The notes under the pieces are model-generated. The model made no database searches. It had not been told where the DNA came from and worked only from the letters and a program-made list of their open reading frames with translations. Source: Mastigocoleus sp. MO_188.B34 (lineage in GTDB: Bacteria > Cyanobacteriota > Cyanobacteriia > Cyanobacteriales > Nostocaceae). From it: 55,247 nucleotides of DNA. The position numbers were made by a program, and so were the translations under genes. Shown here piece by piece: positions 1-8,929 of the stretch; position 1 is the stretch's first letter; each line of letters opens with the position of its first letter. The DNA is taken from positions 1-55,247 of the forward strand of contig NZ_JASJDK010000038.1 of assembly GCF_030065675.1 (NCBI RefSeq), given 5' to 3'.

Positions 1-107
1 ATTTCCAGAGTGATTTTATCCCAATTACTGGCTAGGGTTTTAAACAAAAAAAATAGTGTTATACCTAAAATCAGGTATTTTAAAAAGGGAATAATATTTT
101 TCTTCAT
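1..107 (-). CDS. N-terminus of an UPF0104 / lysylphosphatidylglycerol-synthase-like membrane protein (partial)
   Basis: Reading leftwards from an ATG at 105-107, 35 uninterrupted codons run to the window edge. They begin MKKNIIPFLKYLILG, continue as a hydrophobic helix and end in KTLASNWDKITLE. A basic start, one transmembrane helix and a short amphipathic segment with a Trp are how cyanobacterial proteins of the UPF0104 family (lysylphosphatidylglycerol synthase transmembrane region) begin. The frame and hydrophobic profile are seen directly. The family name is recognition from a short stretch and could be wrong. The gene is cut by the window edge, so no catalytic part can be judged. Confidence 0.5.
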   Translation of the reverse strand, partial: MKKNIIPFLKYLILGITLFFLFKTLASNWDKITLE

Positions 108-1576
108 TTTAGTAATTTAAACAACAACTATAATTAGGAATAACCACATCAAATCATATGGGAAAATATATCTATTCACCAAGTTTACGGACAACTTTAT
201 TAATTTAGATTTGAGTTTATGTTCTAGACACTACAAGTATTAAATTTAACTTTTTGTTTATGTTAATTAATTAAGATATCAACTTTTATTTTTGATGATT
301 ATTACTTTTCGCGATTAAAAATAATCCAAACTTATGCTGAGAAGAAAAATTTTACAGAAAAAAATTGCACGACTTGCAAAAAACTGATGTTTCATATTAA
401 GTTATATCTGAATTTTCTAAATATCAGACTCATTTAAATCGAATACATAGTTTTGATTGATATGCAAAAAAATATTAAATAAGGTATGAAGTTACTTCAC
501 AGATCCAAAATTTTCACGATTTATGTGCTTAACAACTTTATATCTTGATAATTTAACTAAAATTTAATCTTAATATTAATTCATCTTTTCTTTTTAGATT
601 TATCTATTAGCTATTGATGCCTAAAATATAAAAATGTTTTGTATTACTATTCCATAAGGTATCAATGCAAAACTAGCTATGTTATTAACTCTAATTTTTT
701 TACTTCCCATTTATGTGCAAGCAATGTGCAAGCAAGATAATTTAATTAGATGGAAGAACTATGGCTGGAGACACATTTAGTATAAGTAATATTAATGTAT
801 GTGTTAATTTGTGTACAGAATAAGCAATTTCTGTCTGAAGACAGAAAATAGCGTTCCATAATCTGCCAGAAGATAGTCAGAAAAATATAGCTTTTTGTTG
901 AATATAATGTTATTTTCCTATTTGTGAGATTTAAAATTTATTTTTTCGTTATTTAGGAGAGGTGATTGCGATTGTGTCTCACATAGTCAATATTTCCAAA
1001 ACTATTGACGAAAAATATTTTGCCAATCTAGTAGTAGATTGTAGATATTGTCAATTTAGTTTATCTATATAATTTAAATATAAGCTAGCTTATAAAGTTT
1101 ATTAATATTTTCTTATGATTTTAGGTGTTTTATTTGATTGCTGAAAATTTAATTACTAAAGTTGAATATTTTTATATGTTTATTTCCGTGTTAAATTTGT
1201 ATTTAAAGCAATATTTATATATTAGATAAAATTATTGTAATCTTACTAATTTATGTCAGTAGCATCGACAAAAATAGATATATGATCTATATCTCCTAGT
1301 TTCTCACTCAGTTTTGCTAACAGCTAATAGATATATATCAGTTCATATATATTGCTCTTAGCATTAGATCTAAGAAGTAGATTTAAACAAGGTATAGATT
1401 AGTTTTCTCAAAAAAGTATTTATTCAAAAAAAATCATATTGTTTCATTTGCTCTTATACTAATCGTAAATTTTATCGAAATCAGTTCATTGATTAAGAAT
1501 ATTTCGTTTTGGTTTTAGTCAAAGCGAAGTTATGTAGATTGTCAAACATATATAGAATATAGGAGTGTTCAAGAGT
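108..1576. other. Long AT-rich gap
   Basis: About 1.47 kb with no open frame I would defend on either strand. It holds a perfect inverted repeat at 828-847 (9-nt arms TTTCTGTCT and AGACAGAAA, 2-nt spacer) and a smaller one at 1276-1294 (AGATATA / TATATCT). Neither is followed by a T-run, so they are not classical terminators. The last 150 bases presumably carry the promoter of the lipoprotein gene, but I cannot assign -10/-35 boxes with confidence in such AT-rich DNA. Confidence 0.6.
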
Positions 1577-2494
1577 ATGAATAGTTTATTTACTTGGTTA
1601 AGAAAAATTCAGTTCAAGCAAATTCTAATTACTGCTATTGCGGGAATATTTTTGCTTGTTACACAAGCTTGTAGTACTATATCCGCTTACAATACAAATT
1701 CTCCATCTGTAGGTGAAGATTTAGGTACAAACGCCAAAGAAATTTTTGATGAAGCAATTAAAGGTGCAAGTGACTTTGCAAATAACCTCAAAGAAAGTAC
1801 TGAAGATTTATCGCACCTGATTCAAGATAGTGCTAGCAATGTAACTACTGAAGTACAGGAAGAAGTACAAGAAACAGTTGAGGAAGCTGCAAGTAATCTA
1901 GAAACTAAAGTCGGTGAAGATATCGAAACTACCAGTACTACATTAGAAAAAGCTTCTGACACTATAGAAAATAAGGTCAGCCAAGATATCCAACCTACAG
2001 TCGAAAAATTAGAGACAGTAGTCACAGCAGTTGAAAATAAAGTTGAAGACAAAGTCGAAGAAACTCAACAACAATTAGAAACTGCTAGCAAAGTAGTTGA
2101 AGACGAAGTTGAAGAAACTCAAAAACCATTAGAAACTGCTAGCAAAGTAGTTGAAGACGAAGTCGAAGAAACTCAAAAACAATTAGAAACTGCTAGCAAG
2201 GTTGTTGAAGACAAAGTCGAAGAAACTCAAAAACCATTAGAAACTGCTAACAAAGTTTTTGAAGATAAAGTCGAAGCAACTCAAAAACCATTAGAAACTG
2301 CTAACAAAGTTGTTGAAGATAAAGTCGAAGCAACTCAACAACCATTAGAAACTGCTAATACAATTATTGAAAAAAAATCTGAAGTCATTCAAGAACAGTC
2401 AGAAACTGCTAGTAAAGTCGTTGAATATGAAGCTGAAGCAACTCAACAACTATTAGAAACTGCTAGCAATCCCACTCAAAACATTGTCAATTAA
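1577..2494 (+). CDS. Repeat-rich coiled-coil lipoprotein
   Basis: I do not recognise a named family. The protein of about 305 residues starts with a basic segment and a hydrophobic helix (residues 11-29), then Val-Thr-Gln-Ala-Cys with Cys32, a plausible though imperfect lipobox, so it is probably exported and lipid-anchored. Residues 50-165 are acidic and helical. From about residue 168 there are seven consecutive 18-residue units of the type ETASKVVEDEVEETQKPL plus a partial eighth. They are rich in Glu, Lys, Val and Thr and predicted to form an extended helix, reminiscent of apolipoprotein or LEA-like repeats. I place the start at ATG 1577, because AGGAG at 1561-1565 lies 11 bases upstream; the in-frame GTG at 1565 overlaps that site. 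Function is unknown; a periplasmic spacer or stress-protective role would be inference. Confidence 0.75.
   Translation: MNSLFTWLRKIQFKQILITAIAGIFLLVTQACSTISAYNTNSPSVGEDLGTNAKEIFDEAIKGASDFANNLKESTEDLSHLIQDSASNVTTEVQEEVQETVEEAASNLETKVGEDIETTSTTLEKASDTIENKVSQDIQPTVEKLETVVTAVENKVEDKVEETQQQLETASKVVEDEVEETQKPLETASKVVEDEVEETQKQLETASKVVEDKVEETQKPLETANKVFEDKVEATQKPLETANKVVEDKVEATQQPLETANTIIEKKSEVIQEQSETASKVVEYEAEATQQLLETASNPTQNIVN
2078..2455 (+). repeat. Seven tandem 54-bp units inside the lipoprotein gene
   Basis: Each unit begins GAAACTGCTA and encodes 18 residues starting Glu-Thr-Ala. Seven complete units in register are followed by a truncated eighth at 2456. The first three are nearly identical at DNA level and the later ones are more diverged, which suggests recent expansion from the 5' side of the array. 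Confidence 0.9.
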
Positions 2495-3010
2495 GCAATT
2501 GACTGTTTGCTCAATTCACCCAGTTGTGCTAGCAAGAACATTTGTTTTAGTCTCAGATTTAGTTATTTTTTTCGTCGCTCCAAGATGATTTTCTAAATCA
2601 ATCATAAAAAATTATGGAATGCGTGGGAATTAATCATCTCATGCATATTTTTTATCACTATCAAATTTGCGCGAAATTAATGCACATATAAATTACAAAA
2701 ATCTGTATAAATGTACTCAAAAATTAACTTAATTAGATAATTAGATATATTTGCGTTTATAGTATAAATTTATTTGATCTTTTTTCAGCTTTCTAGGGCT
2801 AAACCCAAAGGTTTGAATCGCCCCTAGCAATAGATATATAAGTCAATGCAGTTCAGTTAAGAATGTTTTTGAAACAAATAAAACTGTAGAGACACGATAT
2901 ATTTCCCTGCGTGAACACGCTTGAAGACCGCGTCTCTAACAATAAATTCATGCCGTATTGATATATTAGTTGGAATCGTTTTGCTTAACAGCAAATTAAA
3001 GAATATGCTT
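2495..3010. other. Gap between convergent genes, with hairpins
   Basis: The gap separates the 3' ends of the lipoprotein gene (+) and larC (-). It contains a branched stem-loop at 2793-2827 (outer arms CTAGGG / CCCTAG, inner AAACC / GGTTT) and a dispersed-repeat copy at 2885-2940, described separately. No coding frame is supported. Confidence 0.55.
2885..2940. repeat. Dispersed palindromic repeat, diverged copy
   Basis: It starts TGTAGAGACACGAT and ends CGCGTCTCTAAC. The ends are inverted copies of each other (GTAGAGAC-CG against CG-GTCTCTA), around a spacer that holds its own small hairpin (GCGTG / CACGC). It is the same element type as the compact copy inside the NACHT gene at 13627-13650. 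It lies between two convergent genes, where such elements commonly accumulate. Confidence 0.6.
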
Positions 3011-4300
3011 TTACTGCGATACCTTTGAAGCTTGCTTTTGGTACCAGTTCAGAAGGGCTAGACGTTGAACCTCCCGCCATGGAATATTTTGATTACGGGC
3101 TATTTCGGCACAGTCCTCAAACTCAGGTTGAACATTGATAATTACTTTTTCTTCTCCATTTCCTTCCCATGCAATCTTTACCCGAACTTCGCCATATTTG
3201 GTTTCAACCTGTTGAATTTGTCTTTGTAAGACAGTTCGTTCTTGAAGCAAACGCCGCACTCCCAAAGTACTTGTCTCGCGGAATAATACTGCTTCACAGC
3301 CAGCGACTTTTGCGGGATGACAAACCACACTTAGTAATATTCCCGGACGAGATTTTTTCATCCCAAGGGCTTGGGTAAAGACATCTAGAGCTCCCACATT
3401 AAATAAAGCCTCAAAAATATAGCCAATTGCTTGGGGGTTTAAGTCATCTATTTGAGTTTGCAAAACATAAACTTTTTCCAGACTAGGGCTAATATTTGTC
3501 TCTGCAAAATTATGGGTATTAGTTAGTTCTGTCGTGCGATCCCCAAACCACAAACGTAAAATATTGGGAACAGCCAAATCCATAGAACCTGCGCCCCATC
3601 CAACTTTTTTGATACTCATTGATGGTGGTGCGCCAAAATCACTCGCTAGAGTCGTCACGATCGCAGCACCTGTAGGAGTGACTAATTCTTTATTTATGTT
3701 GTTGCTATAAACTGGACAACCGCGCATTTCCCACAACTTTAGTACGGCTGGAACCGGTACAGTCATTTCACCATGGGCTGCACGAATGATCCCGCCGCCA
3801 GTAGGTTGCTCCGAACAGAATAATAATGGAAATCCCCGCTCGTTATTATCAATTCCCAGCCAGTCTAACCCCAAACAAGTCCCAACGATATCAACGATCG
3901 CATCTACTGCTCCTACCTCATGAAAGTGAACCTTTTGGGGATCTATTCCGTGCACCGATCCCTCCGCAATTGCTAAGTTCCGAAATACGGCTAAGCTCCA
4001 CTTTTCTACTCTTTGAGGTAATTGAGCCCCTAGAATGATTTCTTCAATTTGAGTTAGATGACGCCCGTGATGGTGGTGTTGTTCCCCTACATGGTCATGA
4101 ACCAAATCAACATCAACTTTTGTCGCTTCTTGAGTTCCTCTGCGGACAAGTTCAGCCCTCAGGCGATATTCACCTTCAATACCTAACAAATTCAACTTGT
4201 CTGTTAAATATTCCAAAGGTACTCCCAAACTGACTAAAGCACCCAAAAACATATCACCGGAAATACCTGTTGGACACTGAAGATAAATAATTTTACTCAT
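3011..4300 (-). CDS. larC: Nickel-pincer cofactor biosynthesis protein LarC
   Basis: LarC-family (DUF111) protein of about 429 residues. LarC inserts nickel into the pyridinium bis-thiocarboxylate mononucleotide in a CTP-dependent reaction, the last step towards the nickel-pincer cofactor of lactate racemase and related enzymes. Family hallmarks are the N-terminal YLQCPTGISGDMFLGAL, a His-rich loop (HDH...HHHHGRH, roughly residues 74-87) typical of metal binding, FHEVGAVDAIVDI, and TPTGAAIVTTLA. I chose ATG 4300 because AGGA lies at normal distance upstream and homologues start at this Met; an earlier in-frame start at 4321 adds seven unconserved residues. It is one continuous frame, whereas Lactobacillus larC is split and joined by frameshifting. 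larB and larE are not in the window. It is divergent from the Sua5-like gene. Confidence 0.9.
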   Translation of the reverse strand: MSKIIYLQCPTGISGDMFLGALVSLGVPLEYLTDKLNLLGIEGEYRLRAELVRRGTQEATKVDVDLVHDHVGEQHHHHGRHLTQIEEIILGAQLPQRVEKWSLAVFRNLAIAEGSVHGIDPQKVHFHEVGAVDAIVDIVGTCLGLDWLGIDNNERGFPLLFCSEQPTGGGIIRAAHGEMTVPVPAVLKLWEMRGCPVYSNNINKELVTPTGAAIVTTLASDFGAPPSMSIKKVGWGAGSMDLAVPNILRLWFGDRTTELTNTHNFAETNISPSLEKVYVLQTQIDDLNPQAIGYIFEALFNVGALDVFTQALGMKKSRPGILLSVVCHPAKVAGCEAVLFRETSTLGVRRLLQERTVLQRQIQQVETKYGEVRVKIAWEGNGEEKVIINVQPEFEDCAEIARNQNIPWREVQRLALLNWYQKQASKVSQ

Positions 4301-4425
4301 GGTTAAAATTCCTGAAAACACTTGCCTTTATTGCTTTAGGCTGAAACTCTATCGAGAAGTTTTATGCCCTCAGGGTAAATTATGCCTGTTTGGAACAGTT
4401 AAATATACGAATGAATTAGGTGTTA

Positions 4426-4439
4426 CTCCCCTGGGGGAG
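4426..4439. promoter_or_regulatory. GC-rich palindrome in the larC / sua5 divergent region
   Basis: CTCCCC-TG-GGGGAG is a perfect inverted repeat, with partial symmetry continuing outwards (TTACTCCCCTGGGGGAGGTA). It sits in the 305-bp region between two divergent start codons and stands out against AT-rich DNA. It could be an operator, or a small hairpin without a T-run. No regulator is identifiable, so the regulatory reading is inference. Confidence 0.3.
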
Positions 4440-4605
4440 GTACGATAGCGAAAATATTTCCTGTAAGGAAATGCTGACAACTGATTCTTATATCCTGATT
4501 CCAAGAATGAGAATCTTCAGACTAATAAATAACTCTTAAAACTTACTGCTGCGTTTGTTGAGAGTTTTGTTGACTTTTACTCCAGTCCCATTCTTCCAGT
4601 GATTT

Positions 4606-5247
4606 ATGGCAAAAATTCTGACAGTCCATCCTGATAATCCGCAAATACGCCGAATAGAAGAAATAAAAGCGGCGCTGCAGCGTGGTGCATTGATGCTTTA
4701 TCCCACAGACACAGTCTATGCAATTGGTTGTGATTTGACTGTAAAGTCGGCAGTAGAGCGAGTGCGGCAAATCAAAAGCCTAGCAAATGATAAACCCCTA
4801 ACGTTTCTATGCCCCTCTCTTTCTAATGTTGCATCTTACGCCTTCGTGAGTGATGCTGCTTATCGAATCATGAAAAGGTTGATTCCCGGTCCTTATACCT
4901 TTCTATTACCCGCGACGAAATTGGTTCCAAAGCTGGTGCAAAACCCCAAACGTAAAACAACTGGAATTAGGGTACCCAAGCACAACGTGTGCTTGGCTTT
5001 ATTGGAAGCTCTAAGTAATCCAATTATCTCCACTTCCGCCCACTTTCCAGCAAATGAAACAGAAGACATAAATCTACCAATGACACGAATGGAATTATTT
5101 GACCATTTGGAAAAATTTGTTGATGTCATTGTAGACACTGGCAAAGAACCAACAATCGAGGTATCCACAATTATCGATTTAACAGGAGACCCACCGAATA
5201 TTATTCGACAAGGCTTGGGTTGGCAGGAAGCTGAAGTCTGGCTGTAG
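4606..5247 (+). CDS. L-threonylcarbamoyladenylate synthase, Sua5/YciO/YrdC family
   Basis: 213 residues, about the length of YciO-type single-domain members. The family makes threonylcarbamoyl-AMP from Thr, bicarbonate and ATP for the t6A37 modification of ANN-decoding tRNAs; YciO-type paralogues are less active and their role is less clear. Visible hallmarks are LYPTDTVYAIGCDL (residues 33-46), the KPLTFLCPSL strand, the RLIPGPYTFLLPAT segment and KRKTTGIRVPKH, which together form the ATP/Thr pocket. The sequence looks complete, with no C-terminal Sua5 extension. The start ATG lacks an obvious Shine-Dalgarno, as is usual in cyanobacteria. The stop codon lies within the hairpin at 5241-5264. 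Confidence 0.88.
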   Translation: MAKILTVHPDNPQIRRIEEIKAALQRGALMLYPTDTVYAIGCDLTVKSAVERVRQIKSLANDKPLTFLCPSLSNVASYAFVSDAAYRIMKRLIPGPYTFLLPATKLVPKLVQNPKRKTTGIRVPKHNVCLALLEALSNPIISTSAHFPANETEDINLPMTRMELFDHLEKFVDVIVDTGKEPTIEVSTIIDLTGDPPNIIRQGLGWQEAEVWL

Positions 5248-5280
5248 AAAATTACTTCTACAGCAAGAATAATGTTTTTT
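5241..5280 (+). terminator. Rho-independent terminator overlapping a stop codon
   Basis: Perfect 9-bp stem GCTGTAGAA / TTCTACAGC with a 6-nt loop (5241-5264), followed by AAGAATAATG and a T6 run at 5275-5280. The left arm contains the TAG stop of the Sua5-like gene. The distance to the T-run is longer than ideal, so efficiency is uncertain. Confidence 0.55.
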
Positions 5281-5632
5281 AAAACACTAGCCGGGGTGCT
5301 CCAGTTTTAGGATTGTCATACTCAAAATCTGGAAGTTAAGTCTGCCACTAAACACGGCAAACTTAATTCTATCAAGGGTTTGAATGTATTTATCCTAATT
5401 TTTTGGGTGGTGTGCCACTCACAATTAAAGTTGCTTGCCAATAAACCGACACATGAATATCACCGTAACTTTTTTAGATTTTTTACAGTCATATATGTAA
5501 GCGGTAACCACAAGCAGAGCTAATGGATGGCAGCATCGGGCTAGGAAAACATTTAACTTTGTATTCCGAACGCTTTTGGTACTGTCTTAATCAATTGTAG
5601 TTAATGGTGCTATACCAATCTCATAAAAAATC
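5281..5632. other. Upstream region of the HetZ-related gene
   Basis: About 350 bases without a supported gene. It should hold the promoter of the HetZ-related gene. I looked for an NtcA site (GTA-N8-TAC) by eye and found none convincing. Confidence 0.4.
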
Positions 5633-6856
5633 ATGAAAGTCAACCTTGCTAATCTACCAACTTGTAAACCCGAAGCAGAAACCCAAGTTTCTAGCACTGA
5701 ATTTTCCCCCATATCTCATGATTCATTCGTAAAACTACTGTGTCAGGAAATACAGCCTCAAGTTAAGGTTGGATCTCATAAAGGTGTAGAAGCTTTAGCC
5801 AAGCGCATCGCTTACGAAGTAGAGCGTATATGTACAAAAAGCTCTCGAATTCAAACCTCAGGCGAAATCAGTTCCTGGAAAATGACTTTGGCACGTCACA
5901 GGTTACAAAAGTGCCTACGTTACTATAAGCTCGGTTCCCAAAGAGGAAGGGTGGAATTACATAGTAGCTTGGGAGCAATGGTTTATCGACATATTTCAAC
6001 TCCCAATGGTCATTTAAGCTTTGATGGACGTTACAACTTAATAGAAGATTTTTTACAAGCGTTCTACATCGAAGCAATTAAAGCCTTCCGGAGAGAAAAT
6101 GAACTTCCTGAAGATTACACTCCCCGGACTCGCCTACAACTAGCGGAATATATGGCATTTACAGAACAATATGCCAAGCGTCGAATTAATTTACCCGGAC
6201 GTTGTAATCAACAGCTGATTATTTTGCGCGCTCAAGGCTTTAGCCGTCGTCAGCCCCAAGAAACAACCGTAGATATTGAAATGGCTGTTGAATCGGCGAG
6301 ATCGGAAGATGCAGAGGCTTATCAGCGCAATTCCGCAGTACAGCAAGTTAGAGCACAAATGGTCGCTCAATCTCAGTACGATATTGCAGAGGATGCGGAG
6401 CGCAGCCGTGTAGTCGATGAACTAGTCAAATACCTAGAGTCCCAAGGTCAACAAGACTGTATAAATTATCTTGCTCTCAAACTTCAAGATTTAAGTGCTC
6501 CGGAGATCGATCAAATTCTTGGTTTAACTAGTCGCCAAAGGGATTATTTGCAACAACGTTTCAAATATCATGTGGAAAAGTTTGCTCGCACCCATCACTG
6601 GCAATTAGTTCATCAATGGCTAGGTGCTGGACTAGAACAAAAATTAGGATTGTCTTCTAACCAATGGGATAACTTTTGGAACCAACTCTCCGAGCAACAA
6701 CGGCAAATGTTCCAACTCAAAACAACCCAAGAAAGCGACCAAACTATTGCTAAAAAACTCAAATGTACTCCCAAGCAATTACAAAAACGTTGGTCTCAGT
6801 TACTAGAACTCGCATGGAATATCCGTAACACTAGCCAGGAAGCGCTAACAAGTTAA
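5633..6856 (+). CDS. HetZ-related DNA-binding protein
   Basis: 407 residues, basic and mostly helical, similar in length and overall pattern to HetZ (about 400 residues), a regulator of early heterocyst differentiation in Nostocales. The recognisable core is residues 150-235 (DYTPRTRLQLAEYMAFTEQY, INLPGRCNQQLIILRAQGF). The C-terminal third resembles sigma-factor region 4, with LSAPEIDQILGLTSRQRDYL near 290-310 and TIAKKLKCTPKQLQKRW near 378-394 reading as two helix-turn-helix segments. I infer a DNA-binding regulator. The genuine hetZ normally sits next to patU genes, and none is here, so this may be a HetZ-family paralogue rather than hetZ itself; I leave the symbol empty. The family name rests on memory of conserved segments. 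No Shine-Dalgarno is evident before ATG 5633. Confidence 0.65.
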   Translation: MKVNLANLPTCKPEAETQVSSTEFSPISHDSFVKLLCQEIQPQVKVGSHKGVEALAKRIAYEVERICTKSSRIQTSGEISSWKMTLARHRLQKCLRYYKLGSQRGRVELHSSLGAMVYRHISTPNGHLSFDGRYNLIEDFLQAFYIEAIKAFRRENELPEDYTPRTRLQLAEYMAFTEQYAKRRINLPGRCNQQLIILRAQGFSRRQPQETTVDIEMAVESARSEDAEAYQRNSAVQQVRAQMVAQSQYDIAEDAERSRVVDELVKYLESQGQQDCINYLALKLQDLSAPEIDQILGLTSRQRDYLQQRFKYHVEKFARTHHWQLVHQWLGAGLEQKLGLSSNQWDNFWNQLSEQQRQMFQLKTTQESDQTIAKKLKCTPKQLQKRWSQLLELAWNIRNTSQEALTS

Positions 6857-7335
6857 AGCCTAATGAACTTTTATTTGCAAAACCTAAAGTAATTCATCAT
6901 TTTTGGCTTTATTTCGTCGCTCATTATAGTTAGTTAAGCATGATAGCTGCCGATATTCAATCTACTTCATCTTATCTTTTCCAAATTTGGAAGAAATAGT
7001 AAAGAATTTAAAATCTTTCACAGACCCAATAATTCAAGCAAAATCATCATTTGTGTGAGAAAAAAGCTAAGATTTGTTCCCTGAGTTCTCGGATATCCAG
7101 TTAATTAGTTCATCAAAAAGTTCATTTAATTTATGATTCTTTATCGATAGAATTCAGACATTTCTATTAATACATTTGTATTTTTCGAGTGCATCTGTAC
7201 CATCAAACTCTCTCATTTTTAATGTTTTACAGAGGTTGCAAATAGAAATGAATAATTCATATTAAGTAAAGGAAAAAAATCTGCTATTTCCGTGAAAATT
7301 TAAAATAGTCGGCATTAATAGCAGAGACCCAAAAG
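6857..7335. other. AT-rich gap before the nuclease gene
   Basis: 479 bases. I see no gene, no strong hairpin with a T-run and no recognisable regulatory element. The nuclease start at 7336 lacks a clear ribosome binding site. Confidence 0.4.
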
Positions 7336-7824
7336 ATGGTATTAACAAAGGGTGCGCGAGCAAATAAATCTGGAATAATTTTAGAAAATCAAGTCGAAAA
7401 TATATTAAGAACGTACAACTATTTCCAGATATCTCCCCATTTACCTAAAAAACAACAAAGAGAATTTATTCTCAATTCAATTCTTTTGCCCAAACGCTAT
7501 GCCAAACAAGTTCATATTGGGACGGGGATTTATGATACGGATATTTATGTTGATTTTTTTGTCGTTGGTTTGCCTGAAATGCCTCAAGGTTTAATCATTG
7601 AGTGTAAATGGCAAGAAAGTGGTGGGTCTGTAGATGAAAAATTTCCTTATCTAAACTTAAACATCCAAAATTCATATCCTGCTCCAACCATCATAGTTAT
7701 TGGTGGAGAAGGAATGCGAGGAGGAGCAATTGACTGGTTAAAAGCAAGAGTTAAAGATAATCACAATTTGGTTGGCGTTTATACTTTAGATCGCTTTATC
7801 GCTTGGACTAGCAAGCATATTTAG
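7336..7824 (+). CDS. PD-(D/E)XK nuclease, probable type II restriction endonuclease
   Basis: 162 residues. The catalytic signature is Asp73 (YVDFFVVG), 15 residues, then Glu89-Cys-Lys91 (LIIECKWQ), the D...ExK motif of PD-(D/E)XK nucleases on adjacent beta strands. A following IIVIGGEGM...AIDWLKA segment is the usual strand-helix of the fold. Its convergent neighbour 27 bp downstream is a Dam-type N6-adenine methylase, which makes a restriction-modification pair the simplest explanation. It would then cut the site the methylase protects, possibly GATC-related; specificity cannot be read from the sequence. It is short for a restriction enzyme, but the fold looks complete. An alternative is a repair or homing-type nuclease. 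Confidence 0.75.
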   Translation: MVLTKGARANKSGIILENQVENILRTYNYFQISPHLPKKQQREFILNSILLPKRYAKQVHIGTGIYDTDIYVDFFVVGLPEMPQGLIIECKWQESGGSVDEKFPYLNLNIQNSYPAPTIIVIGGEGMRGGAIDWLKARVKDNHNLVGVYTLDRFIAWTSKHI

Positions 7825-7851
7825 TATCAGTATTTCGCCGGATTTTTGCTG

Positions 7852-8685
7852 TTAATAGGATGTGATTATTAGCTCATCAATAGTGCCGCGTTTTTTAACG
7901 TTAGAATTAATAGCCCTGTTAGCTTTAATAGGGTAGATATTGAAGTTTACTTCACCGTAAATTTGCCTGATAAATTGGCAATCAGAATTAGATATCATAA
8001 CTTTTACACCCCGTGAAGCTAACTCAGCACAACTATCTCGTAGCCGTGTTTGTTCGGTTTTACCAAAAGGATGCCTGCTGTAAGCGGTAAAATAACTGGT
8101 ATCACTAATTGGATGATAAGGCGGGTCTAAATATACAAAATCATCACTATTGCGAGCGCGATCTAAAATTTGCTCAAAATCCGCAACTTTCACTTCAGCA
8201 TTTTGCAGCAATTCAGATGCAGAAAATAACAAATCTACCTGGCAAATCTTCGGGTTATTGTATCGACCCAAAGGCACATTAAACTCGCCCTTAGAGTTGA
8301 CTCGATAAAGTCCGTTAAAACAGGTTCTGTTGAGATAAATAAATCGAGCCGCAATTTCTACATCATTTTTGCCCGGTTTTGCACGTAGATTATAATAGTA
8401 ATCCTTAGAATGATAATGTTCGTGTTCTTTCAGTAACGAAATTAATTCTTGTAGGCGATCCCTAACACAGCTATAAGTAGTAATGAGATCTGGATTAATA
8501 TCTGTTAATATAGATAACCTAGGTCGTAAGTGAAAAAATACGGCACCGCCCCCTAAAAAAGGTTCGTGATAATTGCGGTAATTGCTGGGAAAATGCTTAA
8601 TGTACTGTCCTATTAGTCTGCTTTTACCCCCAGCCCATTTAAGAAACGGACGGGGTAAAGATGGTTTGTATACTTCACGTAACAT
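7852..8685 (-). CDS. DNA adenine methylase, Dam/DpnM (D12) class
   Basis: 277 residues. It transfers methyl from SAM to the N6 of adenine in DNA. Motifs run in alpha-class order: PFLKWAGGKSRLI (residues 12-24, SAM-binding motif X), HEPFLGGGAVFFHL (motif I, around 40-53), and FVYLDPPYHP (catalytic motif IV, DPPY) at roughly 175-184. The region between I and IV fits the Dam-type recognition domain, so GATC is the likeliest target by family, not by proof. It is convergent with the PD-(D/E)XK gene. HIP1 sites contain GATC, so if the target is GATC this enzyme would also methylate the abundant HIP1 repeats. Some cyanobacterial Dam enzymes are solitary; here the nuclease neighbour argues for an R-M unit. 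Confidence 0.88.
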   Translation of the reverse strand: MLREVYKPSLPRPFLKWAGGKSRLIGQYIKHFPSNYRNYHEPFLGGGAVFFHLRPRLSILTDINPDLITTYSCVRDRLQELISLLKEHEHYHSKDYYYNLRAKPGKNDVEIAARFIYLNRTCFNGLYRVNSKGEFNVPLGRYNNPKICQVDLLFSASELLQNAEVKVADFEQILDRARNSDDFVYLDPPYHPISDTSYFTAYSRHPFGKTEQTRLRDSCAELASRGVKVMISNSDCQFIRQIYGEVNFNIYPIKANRAINSNVKKRGTIDELIITSY

Positions 8686-8929
8686 TAAATTGTAATTAAA
8701 CTTACCTATATTTATTTGAGAGTTGGAGAATCATATATTATCTTACCGTCGTAATATCTTATTCTCTCCATTAAAATCCTAGCTATAGTTCTGTACTTAA
8801 TTAATAATTAGGATTATTAATTCTGAAAGTTTGAACTTAGGAAGTGATAAGTGGTAGATTACAATAAAACTGCTGTTGGCAAATCAAAAAAACAGCCGTA
8901 TTGTTTAGAAAAATAAACTCTAAGTCAAC

